Origin: Herbiconiux sp. L3-i23
GTDB lineage: Bacteria > Actinomycetota > Actinomycetes > Actinomycetales > Microbacteriaceae
Length of the DNA stretch: 64,000 nt
Direction: 5' to 3'
Assembly (NCBI RefSeq): GCF_023734115.1
Contig: NZ_AP025737.1
Span: 558,001-622,000, forward strand
The position numbers and the translations under genes were made by a program. The notes beneath the pieces are model-generated. The model saw only the letters and a list, made by a program, of their open reading frames with translations, ran no database searches and was not told the origin of the DNA. Numbering within the stretch: the first letter of the stretch is position 1; each line of letters starts with the position of its first letter. This document shows positions 29,071 to 38,389 of this stretch, one piece after another.

Positions 29071-30254
29071 GCGGCCCCGGTGAGTGCGTCGATGCGGGCG
29101 GGGGAGAGGGCCTCGTCGAGCGCGAGGGTCGCGGCGCCGACCACGCCGGCGCGCGCGCCCAGCACCGACGGGACGATCTGCAGACCCGCGGTGGCGAGCG
29201 GTGTGCCGCGCGCGGCGACGACCTCGCGGATGCCGGAAAGCAGCGGCTCCTCCGCCTGAGAGAGGGATCCGCCGATCACGACGACCGACGGATTCGTGAG
29301 GCTGATGCAGGCCGAGAGCACGTCGCCGATGTCCTGTCCCGCGAGGTGCACGGCGTCGACGGCGTCGGGGTCGCCCGCGCGCACCAGGCCGACGATGTCG
29401 GCCGACCCGGTCACCCCGAGCCCGCCCGCGGAGAGGCGGCGGGCCACGGCGGGCGATGCGGCAACGGCCTCCAGGCACCCCGTGTTGCCGCAGCGGCAGG
29501 GCGCGTCGGGATCGCGGGCGACGCGGATGTGGCCGATGTCTCCGGCGATCCCCCGTGCCCCGCGCTGCAGTCGCCCGCCCGAGATGATGCCGGATCCGAT
29601 GCCGGTGGCGACCTTCACGAAGACGAGATCGTCGGTGTCGGGCCAGCTGGTCGCCCGTTCACCGAGAGCCATGACGTTGACGTCGTTGTCGACCAGGACC
29701 GGGCTGGGGATCCGCCGTCGGATGTGGGCCGGCACGTCGTAGTCGTGCCAGCCGGGCATGATCGGCGGATTCGAGGGACGTCCGATGGCGAACTCGACCG
29801 GCCCGGGCAGCCCGATGCCGACGGCGAGCACCTGCTCGGCGGCATGCCCTGAGGCGAGCAGCGATGCGGTCGCTTCGTCGAGGATGCGATCGAGGATCGG
29901 CTCGGGACCGTCGGTGATGTCCGACTGCCAGGTCCTCTCCTCGCGCACCCGCCCCGACAGATCCACCACGGCGACGCGGGTGTGGCGTGCGCCGGCGTCG
30001 ACCGCGACGACCACGCGAGACGTCGGATCGAGGGCGAATCGGGCGGGCGGGCGCCCGCCGCTCGACACCGCCGGTTCGACGGGGCGCACGAGGCCTGTCC
30101 GAAGGAGGCTCTCGAGGCGGAGGGCCGCCGCCGTGCGCGCCAGGCCCGACTCGGCGGCGAGCTCGGCCCGGGTGCGCGGGATGCCGTCGCGCAGCAGCTG
30201 GAACAGCGCGCCGGGGCCCGCGTCGGCCGCCGCGGGGGTCCGCTCGAGGGACAT
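29061..30254 (-). CDS. ROK-family transcriptional regulator
   Basis: A 397-aa repressor of the NagC/XylR type. An N-terminal winged helix covers ~10-60 (LLRDGIPRTRAELAAESGLA). A ROK sugar-binding domain follows: VAVDAGARHTRVAVVDLSG, DNDVNVMALGER, and the zinc-type CRCGNTGCLEAV. ATG 30254 is chosen because the upstream alternative (30293) lies inside the palindrome that looks like its operator. It diverges from the sugar operon starting at 30366 and probably represses it until a sugar binds. The last codons and stop lie within a dispersed repeat. Confidence 0.88.
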   Translation of the reverse strand: MSLERTPAAADAGPGALFQLLRDGIPRTRAELAAESGLARTAAALRLESLLRTGLVRPVEPAVSSGGRPPARFALDPTSRVVVAVDAGARHTRVAVVDLSGRVREERTWQSDITDGPEPILDRILDEATASLLASGHAAEQVLAVGIGLPGPVEFAIGRPSNPPIMPGWHDYDVPAHIRRRIPSPVLVDNDVNVMALGERATSWPDTDDLVFVKVATGIGSGIISGGRLQRGARGIAGDIGHIRVARDPDAPCRCGNTGCLEAVAASPAVARRLSAGGLGVTGSADIVGLVRAGDPDAVDAVHLAGQDIGDVLSACISLTNPSVVVIGGSLSQAEEPLLSGIREVVAARGTPLATAGLQIVPSVLGARAGVVGAATLALDEALSPARIDALTGAAAR

Positions 30255-30280
30255 GAGCGCATTCAAGCACAGCGCCGAAA

Positions 30281-30316
30281 CTTTTGCTCGCATGGCGGCA
30301 AAAGACTGCCTAGGCT
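30281..30316. promoter_or_regulatory. Putative ROK operator and promoter of the sugar operon
   Basis: CTTTTGC (30281-30287) and GCAAAAG (30298-30304) form an inverted repeat with 10-nt spacing, followed at once by TAGGCT (30311-30316), a -10 box. A repressor bound here would cover the -35 region. GGAGAAG at 30358-30364 serves the GTG at 30366. Confidence 0.55.
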
Positions 30317-30365
30317 GGAACGGACAGCCGCGCGCCGAAGGGCGCCATCACTTCACTGGAGAAGC

Positions 30366-31103
30366 GTGACCACCGCCCCCGTCTCAGTTCAGCTCTACAG
30401 CATCCGCGACGCGATCGCCGCCGACCTCGGCACCGCACTCGACAGGATCGCGGCCATCGGCTTCGAGAACGTCGAACCGTACGGCTTCGTCGACGGTGCG
30501 GCCACCTACGCCGACGCGCTGTCGGAGCGCGGACTCACCGCCCTGTCCGCCCACGCCCCCTTCGTCGACGGCGGCGACGTGCCGAAGGCGCTGGATGCGG
30601 CGGCGACGCTGGGACTCGCCACCCTCATCGACCCCTTCATTCCGGCCGAGAAGTGGCGGACCGCCGACGACGTCGCGCGCATCGCCGAGCGCCTCAACAC
30701 CATCGCGGAGCAGGCGAGCGGCTACGACTTCTCCATCGGCTACCACAACCACGACTGGGAGTTGGCGACGATCGACGGCGTCACCGCCCTCGAACTGCTC
30801 GAGTCGCAGCTCGACCCGGCCGTCGTGCTCGAGGTCGACACGTATTGGGTCGAGGTCGGCGGCCAGTCGGCCCCCGACCTGCTGAAGCGGCTCGGATCGC
30901 GCGTGAAGCTCATCCACGTGAAGGACGGCGGCCGCAACGGCGTCACCGCCGAGCAGCAGCCCGCGGGCGAGGGTGAGATCCCGATCCCCGCCATTCTGCG
31001 GGCAGCACCTGACGCGGTGCGGGTCATCGAGTTCGACGAGTACGCGGGCGACGTCTTCGACGGTCTCGCCGCCAGCCTGGCCTACGTGAAGGAGCAGGCA
31101 TGA
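30366..31103 (+). CDS. Sugar phosphate isomerase/epimerase (TIM barrel), first of operon
   Basis: A 245-aa xylose-isomerase-like TIM barrel of the AP-endonuclease-2 family: VQLYSIRDAIAADLGTALDR, IGFENVEPYGF, metal-site residues in YHNHDWEL and EVDTYWVEVGGQ, then HVKDGG. Such proteins isomerise or epimerise sugars, keto-sugars or inositol derivatives. GTG 30366 is preceded by GGAGAAG. The stop overlaps the next gene (ATGA). It is part of a four-gene set controlled by the ROK gene; the substrate is unknown. Confidence 0.85.
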   Translation: MTTAPVSVQLYSIRDAIAADLGTALDRIAAIGFENVEPYGFVDGAATYADALSERGLTALSAHAPFVDGGDVPKALDAAATLGLATLIDPFIPAEKWRTADDVARIAERLNTIAEQASGYDFSIGYHNHDWELATIDGVTALELLESQLDPAVVLEVDTYWVEVGGQSAPDLLKRLGSRVKLIHVKDGGRNGVTAEQQPAGEGEIPIPAILRAAPDAVRVIEFDEYAGDVFDGLAASLAYVKEQA

Positions 31104-32206
31104 GCGCCGGACGCGTCGGCGTCGGTGTGATCGGCGCCGGTGTCATCAGCTCGGCCTACCTCGACAACCTCACGCGGTTCCCCGATGTCGAGGTGCTCTT
31201 CATCGCCGACCTCGACCTCGACCGCGCCGCCGCGCAGGCTGAGAAGTACGGGATCGCGGGCAGCGGGTCGGTCGACGAGCTGCTCGCCGTCGACGACATC
31301 GAGATCGTCGTGAACCTCACCATCCCGGCCGTGCACGTCGAGGTCGGGCTGCGCATCCTCGAGGCCGGCAAGCATGTGTGGTCGGAGAAGCCGTTCTCGC
31401 TCGATCGTGAGAGCGGCCGCGAACTGCTCGCCGCCGCCGAGGCCAAGGGCCTCCGCGTCGCGACGGCGCCCGACACCGTGCTCGGTGCGGGGCAGCAGAC
31501 CGCGCTGCGCACCATCGCCGACGGACGCGTCGGACGCGTTCTCACCGCGTTCGCGCAGATGCAGGGCCCCGGCCCCGAGTCGTGGCACCCGAGTCCCGAG
31601 TTCCTCTTCGATATCGGCGCCGGACCGCTGTTCGACATGGGTCCCTACTATCTGACGACCCTCGTGAACGTGTTCGGGCCCGCCCGCCGGGTGACCGCCG
31701 TGTCGAACACCGCGACCACCACGCGCATCATCGGGTCGGGCCCGAAGGCCGGCACCGAGTTCCCGGTCAACGTCCCGACCCACATCTCGGCGATCATCGA
31801 GTTCGACGACGACGCCTCGGCGGTCATCGTGTTGAGCTTCCAGTCGCACCTGCCCCGCGCCGGCGTGGTCGAGATCTCCGGAGCCGACGGCAGCATCGCC
31901 TTCCCCGACCCCAACATGTTCGACGGCGAGTCGAAGCTGTGGGAGCGCGGCGCCGAGGACCCGGTGGAGATCGAGCCGGTCGGATCGACTTTCGGCCGCG
32001 GCACCGGCGTCGTCGAACTCGCCCGCGCGATCCGCGCCGGTGTGCCCGAGCGTGCCAGCGCGGAGCTCGCGTTCCACGTCGTCGACATCATGACGTCGAT
32101 CACCGAGTCGGCTGCGACGCGTCAGGCGGTCGCGGTGACCAGCACGGTCGCGCGGCCCGAGCCGCTGCCCGAAGGATGGGACCCGTCCGAGGCGACACTC
32201 GCATGA
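31100..32206 (+). CDS. Gfo/Idh/MocA-family oxidoreductase
   Basis: NAD(P)-dependent sugar or polyol dehydrogenase of 368 aa. The Rossmann start is VGVIGAGVISSAYLDNL, the family hallmark is VWSEKPFSLD (catalytic Lys of EKP), and the C-terminal half is the beta-sheet substrate domain. It overlaps its neighbours on both sides by four bases (ATGA at 31100 and 32203), so the operon is tightly coupled. The substrate is unknown; inositol-like polyols or uronic-acid derivatives are usual. Confidence 0.88.
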   Translation: MSAGRVGVGVIGAGVISSAYLDNLTRFPDVEVLFIADLDLDRAAAQAEKYGIAGSGSVDELLAVDDIEIVVNLTIPAVHVEVGLRILEAGKHVWSEKPFSLDRESGRELLAAAEAKGLRVATAPDTVLGAGQQTALRTIADGRVGRVLTAFAQMQGPGPESWHPSPEFLFDIGAGPLFDMGPYYLTTLVNVFGPARRVTAVSNTATTTRIIGSGPKAGTEFPVNVPTHISAIIEFDDDASAVIVLSFQSHLPRAGVVEISGADGSIAFPDPNMFDGESKLWERGAEDPVEIEPVGSTFGRGTGVVELARAIRAGVPERASAELAFHVVDIMTSITESAATRQAVAVTSTVARPEPLPEGWDPSEATLA

Positions 32207-33327
32207 GCCTGCCGGGATCGGGACCGTCGAGATCGGGGCTTCCCGGCTCGAATCTGGGCGTCGGCATCATCGGGGGCGGCTTCATGGCCGCGGTGCACTC
32301 CCGCGCCGCCCGTGCCGCAGGAGCCCGCCTCGTGGGCCTCAGCTCCTCGACACTGGAGCGCGCGAGCGCGGCCGCGGAAGCGCTGGGGGTCGAACGCGCC
32401 TTCGCCTCGGCCGAGCAGCTGCTCGCCGACGACGCGATCGACGTCGTGCACATCTGCACCCCCAATGCGACGCATGCCGCCCTCGCCTCGGCGGCGCTCG
32501 CGGCGGGCAAGCACGTCATCTGCGAGAAGCCGCTCGCCACCGAGATCGCCGACGCCGAACGACTCGTCGGCGAAGCCGAGGCGTCGGGACTCGTGACCGC
32601 GATCCCGTTCGTCTACCGCTTCCACCCCATGGCGCGGGCCGCTCGAGACCGCGTCCGAGGCGGTGCTGCGGGGCGGCTGCTCACCGTGTCCGGCAGCTAT
32701 CTGCAGGACTGGCTCCTCGAGCAGGGCGACGACAACTGGCGCGTCGACGACCGCCAGGGCGGGCGCTCCCGCGCGTTCGGCGACATCGGCTCGCACCTCG
32801 TCGACCTGTTCGAGTTCGTCGGGGGAGACCCGATCGTCGCCGTTGCCGCGAAGACCTCGACCGTCTTCGCGAGCCGCGGCGGAACCGAGAACGTCAACAC
32901 CGAGGACGCGGTCGCGGTCGCCATCGAGACGGAGTCGGGCGCCATCGGCACCCTGCTGGTCTCGCAGGTGGCGCCGGGACGCAAGAACGCCCTCGTGCTC
33001 GAACTCGCGGGCACCGCCGAGTCGATCCGCTTCGAGCAGGAGAACCCCGAGCAGCTGTGGATCGGACGCCGCGCAGGAAGCGAGCTGCTGCTGCGCGACC
33101 CCGGCGAGCTCACCGGCGATGCCGCGCGGCTCAGCGTCCTGCCCGGAGGGCATCCGCTCGGATACCAGGACGCGTTCTCCGCGTTTGCCGCCGACGTCTA
33201 CGCGACCATCCGCGGCGACGAGGTCGACGGCGTCGCCTCGTTCGCCGACGGCCTCCGCGCGATGCGCATCACCGAGGCGGTCCTCGACTCCGCCCGTGAC
33301 GGCGCGTGGGTGCGACCCGCCGCCTGA
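32203..33327 (+). CDS. Gfo/Idh/MocA-family oxidoreductase (second)
   Basis: A 374-aa paralogue of the preceding enzyme with LGVGIIGGGFMAAVHSRAAR and the EKP motif in VICEKPLATEI. About 18 extra residues precede the Rossmann motif (Gly/Ser/Pro rich), so the true start could be slightly later, but ATG 32203 overlaps the previous stop. Two non-identical dehydrogenases beside two isomerases suggest an oxidation-epimerisation-reduction scheme on a sugar. Confidence 0.87.
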   Translation: MSLPGSGPSRSGLPGSNLGVGIIGGGFMAAVHSRAARAAGARLVGLSSSTLERASAAAEALGVERAFASAEQLLADDAIDVVHICTPNATHAALASAALAAGKHVICEKPLATEIADAERLVGEAEASGLVTAIPFVYRFHPMARAARDRVRGGAAGRLLTVSGSYLQDWLLEQGDDNWRVDDRQGGRSRAFGDIGSHLVDLFEFVGGDPIVAVAAKTSTVFASRGGTENVNTEDAVAVAIETESGAIGTLLVSQVAPGRKNALVLELAGTAESIRFEQENPEQLWIGRRAGSELLLRDPGELTGDAARLSVLPGGHPLGYQDAFSAFAADVYATIRGDEVDGVASFADGLRAMRITEAVLDSARDGAWVRPAA

Positions 33328-33380
33328 CACCGGCTCGACCGCCCGAGCACCGCCAGAACCAGTAGAGAAGGACGTCGCCG

Positions 33381-34394
33381 ATGACGAACACGCACCCCGT
33401 CACCCTGTTCACCGGCCAGTGGGCCGACCTCACCCTCGAGGAGGTGGCGAAGCACGCGAGCGAGTGGGGCTACGACGGCCTCGAGATCGCCTGCTCCGGC
33501 GAGCACCTCGACGTCTGGCGCGCCGCCGAGGACGACGACTACCTGCAGGGCAGGCTCGAGATCCTCGACCGCTACGGGCTCAAGGTGTGGGCGATCTCCA
33601 ACCACCTCAAGGGACAGGCGGTCTGCGACGACCCCATCGACTTCCGTCACAAGGCCATCGTCGGCTCGAAGGTCTGGGGCGACGGCGACCCCGAGGGTGT
33701 CCGTCAGCGCGCGGCCGAAGAGCTGAAGCTCACCGCGAAGGTGGCACGCAGGCTCGGGGTCGACACGGTGATCGGCTTCACCGGATCGAAGATCTGGCCC
33801 TACGTCGCCCAATTCCCGCCGGTGCCCGCCGAGGTCATCGACGCCGGCTACCAGGACTTCGCCGACCGCTGGAACCCCATCCTCGACGTATTCGACGGCG
33901 AAGGCGTGCGCTTCGCCCACGAGGTGCACCCCAGCGAGATCGCCTACGACTACTGGTCGAGCGTGCGCAGCCTCGAGGCCATCGAGCACCGCGAGGCCTT
34001 CGGCTTCAACTGGGACCCCAGCCACATGATGTGGCAGGGCGTCGACCCCGTCGCGTTCATCACCGACTTCGCCGACCGCATCTACCACGTCGACTGCAAG
34101 GACACCCGCCTCCGCACCCCCAACGGGCGCTACGGGGTGCTCGGATCCCACTTGCCGTGGGGCGACCCGCACCGCGGCTGGGACTTCGTGTCGACCGGGC
34201 ACGGCGACGTGCCATGGGAGGACTCCTTCCGTGCCCTGCGTGCCATCGGCTACTCGGGCCCCATCTCGGTGGAATGGGAGGACGCGGGCATGGACCGCCT
34301 GCACGGTGCGAAGGAGGCCGCCGGCTTCATCCGCTCGCTCCTCTGGGAGCTGCCCACCGCCTCCTTCGACTCCGCCTTCAGCAACCAGGACTGA
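33381..34394 (+). CDS. Sugar phosphate isomerase/epimerase (second, longer)
   Basis: A 337-aa TIM-barrel isomerase: [31 protein letters not shown], a metal-ligand Glu in [26 protein letters not shown] and VDCKDTRLR. It resembles the longer isomerases found beside Gfo/Idh dehydrogenases in inositol and sugar-acid clusters. ATG 33381 lies 53 nt after the previous gene, with AGAGAAGGA upstream. It is the last gene of the operon; a palindromic repeat follows. Confidence 0.86.
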   Translation: MTNTHPVTLFTGQWADLTLEEVAKHASEWGYDGLEIACSGEHLDVWRAAEDDDYLQGRLEILDRYGLKVWAISNHLKGQAVCDDPIDFRHKAIVGSKVWGDGDPEGVRQRAAEELKLTAKVARRLGVDTVIGFTGSKIWPYVAQFPPVPAEVIDAGYQDFADRWNPILDVFDGEGVRFAHEVHPSEIAYDYWSSVRSLEAIEHREAFGFNWDPSHMMWQGVDPVAFITDFADRIYHVDCKDTRLRTPNGRYGVLGSHLPWGDPHRGWDFVSTGHGDVPWEDSFRALRAIGYSGPISVEWEDAGMDRLHGAKEAAGFIRSLLWELPTASFDSAFSNQD

Positions 34395-34425
34395 CCCGCC
34401 CCCACTCGCCCGCCTCGCGCCTCGT

Positions 34426-34494
34426 CGCTCGTTGAGCGAAGCGATACGGAGGCGCCAGCGAGTTCCCCTTCGTATCGCTTCGCTCAACGGGCGG
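34426..34494. repeat. Dispersed palindromic repeat between the sugar operon and tetR-like gene
   Basis: CGTTGAGCGAAGCGATACGG and its return arm CCTTCGTATCGCTTCGCTC form a hairpin with ~17-nt loop. It carries the stop codon of the TetR gene on the minus strand. Confidence 0.75.
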
Positions 34495-35182
34495 GGGAGT
34501 CGGGGAGGTCGAGGATGGTGCGGCGCACGCTGTCGATGTACCAGCTCTTCAGCTCGACCTCGCTCCACCCGAAGTCGGAGACGAACACCTGGTACGGCTC
34601 GAAGCCGTTGAGGAAGGCCAGCGCGCCCGCGAGCTCGTCGACGGACTTGTCGCGTCGCAGGAGCCCCCGCGCCGCCATCGCATCGACGGCGAGGCGGTTG
34701 TCGGCGAGCCGACGCTCCATGAGCTCCCGGTAGAGCGCGGCGACCGCGTCGTCATCGAGCGCTGCGGCGCTGAGCGCCCGCCACAACCCGATGCCCGCCG
34801 CCTGCCCGGCGACGATGAAGTCGGAGAAGGCCGCCAGCATCGCCTCGACGTCCTCGATGGCGAACATGTCCTGCAATTCCGTGCGCTCGGAGAGCGGATC
34901 CGCTCCTTCCCGGCCGCCGAACGCGTGCTCGAACGCCGCGATGAGCAGAGCGGCCTTGGGTCCGTTCGCCGCGACCGATTCGCTCGAGACGCCCGCAGTG
35001 CGACCGATCAGGGCGAGAGTCGTCCGCGCATAGCCGTGGGTCGCGAAGCACTCCGCCGCCGCCGCGACGATACGGCTGCGGGTCTGCGCCGCCTGCTGCT
35101 CGCGGAGCGGGGAACGGTACTCGCGCTTCGAGGGGATTGCCGCGGAAGCTCCGCCGGAAGAGACTCTGGACAAGTTCGCCAT
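34484..35182 (-). CDS. TetR-family transcriptional regulator
   Basis: A 232-aa regulator. The helix-turn-helix lies at about 32-78 (RSRIVAAAAECFATHGYART; LALIGRTAGVSSESV), followed by a helical ligand domain. ATG 35182 is selected; the longer frame to 35239 would run across the palindrome that is its likely operator. It diverges from a glycosyltransferase gene, which it probably represses. The final Ala-Arg-stop is supplied by the adjacent repeat. Confidence 0.86.
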   Translation of the reverse strand: MANLSRVSSGGASAAIPSKREYRSPLREQQAAQTRSRIVAAAAECFATHGYARTTLALIGRTAGVSSESVAANGPKAALLIAAFEHAFGGREGADPLSERTELQDMFAIEDVEAMLAAFSDFIVAGQAAGIGLWRALSAAALDDDAVAALYRELMERRLADNRLAVDAMAARGLLRRDKSVDELAGALAFLNGFEPYQVFVSDFGWSEVELKSWYIDSVRRTILDLPDSPAR

Positions 35183-35191
35183 ATTCACTAC

Positions 35192-35211
35192 AGTATCACG
35201 TATTCGATACT
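35192..35211. promoter_or_regulatory. Putative TetR operator
   Basis: AGTATC (35192-35197) and GATACT (35206-35211) form an inverted repeat with 8-nt spacing in an AT-richer stretch between the divergent tetR-like and glycosyltransferase genes. Confidence 0.5.
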
Positions 35212-35237
35212 TGCCACTTAGCGAAAGCGTGCGTTCC

Positions 35238-36548
35238 ATGTCCTCCTACCTCCTCTGCAGTTCCCCGATCTACGGCCACATCGCCCCCATGCTCACCATC
35301 GGACGGCGCCTGGTGCAGCGCGGCGACATCGTGACGGTCCTGACCGGCCGCAAATATCGCGACGCCGTCGAAGCCGGCGGGATGGTCTTCCGTCCTCTGC
35401 CCGATGCCGTCGACTACGACGACGCGAACCTCGACCGATGGCTCCCCGGCCGCGAAGGACGCACAGGGCTCGACGCGGTCCGCTTCGACCTCATCGGCAT
35501 GTTCGGCCGCGTCATCCCCGACCAGTACCGCGCCGTCGAGGCGGCCCTCGCCGAGGGACGTTACGACGCGATCGTCGCCGAAGGCGCTTTCACCGGAGTC
35601 CTGCCGAAGCTGCTCAAGGAGCCCGCCGGAACCCGCCTGCCGATCATCGGGATCTCCGCCCTCCCCGTCACGCTGACGAGTGTGGACACGGCGCCGTTCG
35701 GGCCTGCGATGCAGCCGGGACGCGGCCCGGTCGCGCGGTTGCGCAACCGGATGCTCAACCGCCTCGTCCACAGCGGACCGTTGAAGCCGATCCAGACCAC
35801 CGTCGATGCTGCGCTCGCCGAGGTCGGCGCGCCGCCGGCGCCGGGCAACTTCTTCGACTTCCCGAGCATGTTCGACCACACCATCCAGCTGAGCGCGTCG
35901 GGCCTCGAGTACCCGCGCCGCGAGACTCCGTCGACGCTGCGCTTCGTCGGGCCGCTCCGTCCCGAGGCGGGCGCCGCCACGGATGTGCCGGAGTGGTGGG
36001 GTGATCTCGACGGGACGACGCCCGTCGTGCACGTGACGCAGGGCACCATCGACAACCTCGACTTCGAGCGGCTCGTCGCGCCAACGATCCGCGCCCTCGC
36101 GGGCGAGGACGTCCTCGTGGTTGCGACGACCGGCGGGCGCGACGTCGAGCCGCTCCTCGCGGCGTTCGGCGGCGACCTCCCCGCGAACGCCCGCATCGGC
36201 CGATTCCTGCCGTACGGCGAACTGCTGCCCAGGTGCAGTGTGCTCGTCACCAACGGCGGCTTCGGCGGAGTGCAGCAGGCCCTCGGCTTCGGCGTCCCGC
36301 TCGTGGTCGCCGGCGCGACCGAGGACAAGCCCGAGGTGGCGGCGCGTGTGGCGTGGAGCGGCGCCGGCATCGAACTGCGCACCGGCGACCCGAAGCCCGA
36401 GCGCATCCGTCGGGCGGTTCTTGCGCTGCTCGCCGATCCGGCCTACCGTGCGGCCGCCCGGCGGCTGCAGGCCGAGCTGCGCGCCCTGCCCGACCCGATC
36501 GACGTCATCGTCGAGACGCTCGAGCAGGCCGCCCGCACCCACGCCTGA
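35238..36548 (+). CDS. MGT-type (GT1) glycosyltransferase
   Basis: A 436-aa GT-B enzyme like the macrolide glycosyltransferases, which move a sugar from a UDP donor to small hydrophobic acceptors. N-terminal acceptor domain: YLLCSSPIYGHIAPMLTIGR. C-terminal donor domain: VVHVTQGTIDNLDFERLV, RIGRFLPYGELLPRCSVLV and TNGGFGGVQQALGFGVPLVV. ATG 35238 lies next to the conserved start; TTG 35211 would overlap the operator. Divergence from a TetR regulator suggests inducible inactivation of an antibiotic or plant/microbial metabolite. Confidence 0.86.
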   Translation: MSSYLLCSSPIYGHIAPMLTIGRRLVQRGDIVTVLTGRKYRDAVEAGGMVFRPLPDAVDYDDANLDRWLPGREGRTGLDAVRFDLIGMFGRVIPDQYRAVEAALAEGRYDAIVAEGAFTGVLPKLLKEPAGTRLPIIGISALPVTLTSVDTAPFGPAMQPGRGPVARLRNRMLNRLVHSGPLKPIQTTVDAALAEVGAPPAPGNFFDFPSMFDHTIQLSASGLEYPRRETPSTLRFVGPLRPEAGAATDVPEWWGDLDGTTPVVHVTQGTIDNLDFERLVAPTIRALAGEDVLVVATTGGRDVEPLLAAFGGDLPANARIGRFLPYGELLPRCSVLVTNGGFGGVQQALGFGVPLVVAGATEDKPEVAARVAWSGAGIELRTGDPKPERIRRAVLALLADPAYRAAARRLQAELRALPDPIDVIVETLEQAARTHA

Positions 36549-36554
36549 CCCGCC

Positions 36555-36622
36555 CACCCGCCCTGCGCAGCGATACGGAGGGAGGATGCAACACTCCTTC
36601 GTATCCCTGCGCAGGGCGGGCG
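36555..36622. repeat. Variant palindromic repeat after the glycosyltransferase
   Basis: GCCCTGCGCAGCGATACGGA and its return arm (TCGTATCCCTGCGCAGGGC) form a hairpin. It is the dispersed repeat with CTGCGCAG replacing the usual GAGCGAAGC. It probably terminates transcription. Confidence 0.65.
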
Positions 36623-36682
36623 GGGCGTAGCGGTCGCGCTTTCTCCCGTGTCCTCAGGGTCGTGGGCGGTAGGGTCGTGACC

Positions 36683-37456
36683 GTGAAGATCGCCCGTTTC
36701 AGTGTCGATGCAGATCCGCGCTACGCCATCCTCGATGAGGAGGAGGACGAGTTGATCGTCCTGGCGGGCGACCCCATGTTCTCCGGGTTCCAGACCACCG
36801 GCGAGCGCATCCCGATCGCGTCGGCGAAGCTGCTGGCGCCGGTCATCCCGCGGTCGAAGGTCGTCTGCGTCGGCCTCAATTATCCGGCGCACAAAGAAGA
36901 CATGGGGCAGCAGGCGCCGTCCGCAAACCCCCTCATCTTCTTGAAGCCCAACACCGCGGTCGTAGGCCCGGGCGACGCGATCCGCCTCCCGTCCGTCGAG
37001 GGACGCATCGTGCACGAGGGCGAGCTCGCCGTCGTGATCGGCAAGATCGCGAAGGACGTGCCCCGCGAGCGCGCGCTCGACTACGTCTTCGGATACACGA
37101 TCGCGAACGACGTCTCCGCGCGCGACCAGATGTTGGCGGACGGTCAGTGGGCGAGGGCGAAGGGGTACGACACGTTCTGCCCGATCGGCCCGGTCATCGA
37201 GACCGAGATCGACCCGTCGAATCTCGACATCCAGACCTGGGTGGACGGCGAGCCGCGACGCCACGGCAACACGTCCGAGATGATCTACCCGGTCGACGAG
37301 ATCATCGCGTTCGCGTCAAGCGTGTTCACCCTGCTGCCCGGCGACCTCATCCTGATGGGGACGCCTCCCGGGCTCGGCGGCTTCGTCGACGGCCAGGTCG
37401 TCGACATCGAGATCGAAGGCATCGGAACCCTCTCGAACCCCGCGAAGAACAAGTGA
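36683..37456 (+). CDS. Fumarylacetoacetate hydrolase-family protein
   Basis: A 257-aa metal-dependent hydrolase or isomerase of the FAH/HpcE-like fold: VVCVGLNYPAHKEDMG, PLIFLKPNTAVVGPGD, VHEGELAVVIGK (metal Glu residues), YTIANDVSARD and LMGTPPGLGGFVDGQ. Members act on acylpyruvates or homoprotocatechuate-pathway intermediates; the substrate here is unknown. GTG 36683 has TAGGGT 7 nt upstream (leaderless), so it is preferred to GTG 36677. The stop overlaps the GDPD gene (GTGA). Confidence 0.87.
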   Translation: MKIARFSVDADPRYAILDEEEDELIVLAGDPMFSGFQTTGERIPIASAKLLAPVIPRSKVVCVGLNYPAHKEDMGQQAPSANPLIFLKPNTAVVGPGDAIRLPSVEGRIVHEGELAVVIGKIAKDVPRERALDYVFGYTIANDVSARDQMLADGQWARAKGYDTFCPIGPVIETEIDPSNLDIQTWVDGEPRRHGNTSEMIYPVDEIIAFASSVFTLLPGDLILMGTPPGLGGFVDGQVVDIEIEGIGTLSNPAKNK

Positions 37457-38325
37457 GCGCGGCCGCCCGCACCACGTTGTTCGCGCACCGTGGCGCGAGC
37501 GCGGACTTCCACGAGCACACGCGCGCCGCCTACCTCGAGGCGATACGTCAGGGCGCTGACGGCCTCGAGACCGATGTGCGCCTCACCGCGGATGGCCACC
37601 TCGTCTGCTGGCACGATCCCACCACCGACCGGGTGGCCGGAGTGCCGGGCTGGGTGCACAGGCTGACGCTCGACGAGCTTCGCGCCCTGGACGTGACCCG
37701 TGGACAGGCCATCCCCGCCGAGTACGGCACCGCGGCCGAGCAGGTCATGACGCTGCCCGAACTCCTCGCGCTCATCGCCGAGGCCGACCGCCCGGTTCGG
37801 CTCGCGCTCGAGATCAAGCAGCCCGGGCCGTTCGCCGGTGCTCTCGACGACGAGGTCCTGCAAACTCTTGCGGACGCTGGATGGGATGCCTCGTCCGGGC
37901 GCCTCGGCGACTCCACCGTCGATCTGATGTGCTTCTGGCCGCAGACGGCGGCGTCGCTGCTCGAGACCGTCTCGCCGTCGCTCGTGATGCTGCTCGTCGA
38001 GGACGCCGAGCACGACGAGCTCGTCCGCTGGGTGGAGCACGAAACAGGGGGAGTGCTCTCCGGCGACAGCGCCGAGCGTGCCGTGGCGGATGCGCAGACG
38101 ACGCGAGACGAACTCCTCGACGACGCCCGAGTGGGCGTCGGACCCGACCGAGCCATCGTGAAGCGCGATCCGCAGCTGATGCGTTCGTGGACGCAATCCG
38201 GCCGTGCGGTGCGCGTCTGGACGGTCGATGACATCGCCGACGCCCTGCTCTGCCTCGACGTCGGCGTCACCGAGCTCACCACCAACCGGCCGAAGAGGCT
38301 GCGCGGCGACCTCGAACGCTACTGA
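37453..38325 (+). CDS. Glycerophosphodiester phosphodiesterase (GDPD family)
   Basis: A 290-aa cytosolic TIM-barrel enzyme cleaving glycerophosphodiesters to glycerol-3-phosphate and an alcohol. It has [14 protein letters not shown] (His/Arg of the active site; the usual Asn-Glu-Asn-Thr is here HEHT), [27 protein letters not shown] and [18 protein letters not shown]. The GTG start overlaps the FAH stop by four bases. No signal peptide. gltX follows with its own promoter. Confidence 0.88.
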   Translation: MSAAARTTLFAHRGASADFHEHTRAAYLEAIRQGADGLETDVRLTADGHLVCWHDPTTDRVAGVPGWVHRLTLDELRALDVTRGQAIPAEYGTAAEQVMTLPELLALIAEADRPVRLALEIKQPGPFAGALDDEVLQTLADAGWDASSGRLGDSTVDLMCFWPQTAASLLETVSPSLVMLLVEDAEHDELVRWVEHETGGVLSGDSAERAVADAQTTRDELLDDARVGVGPDRAIVKRDPQLMRSWTQSGRAVRVWTVDDIADALLCLDVGVTELTTNRPKRLRGDLERY

Positions 38326-38389
38326 CGCCCATCCGCATCTCTGCCCGGCCGAGCCCTCCGGTCACGACGCCGGTAGAATCGCGGGCGGT

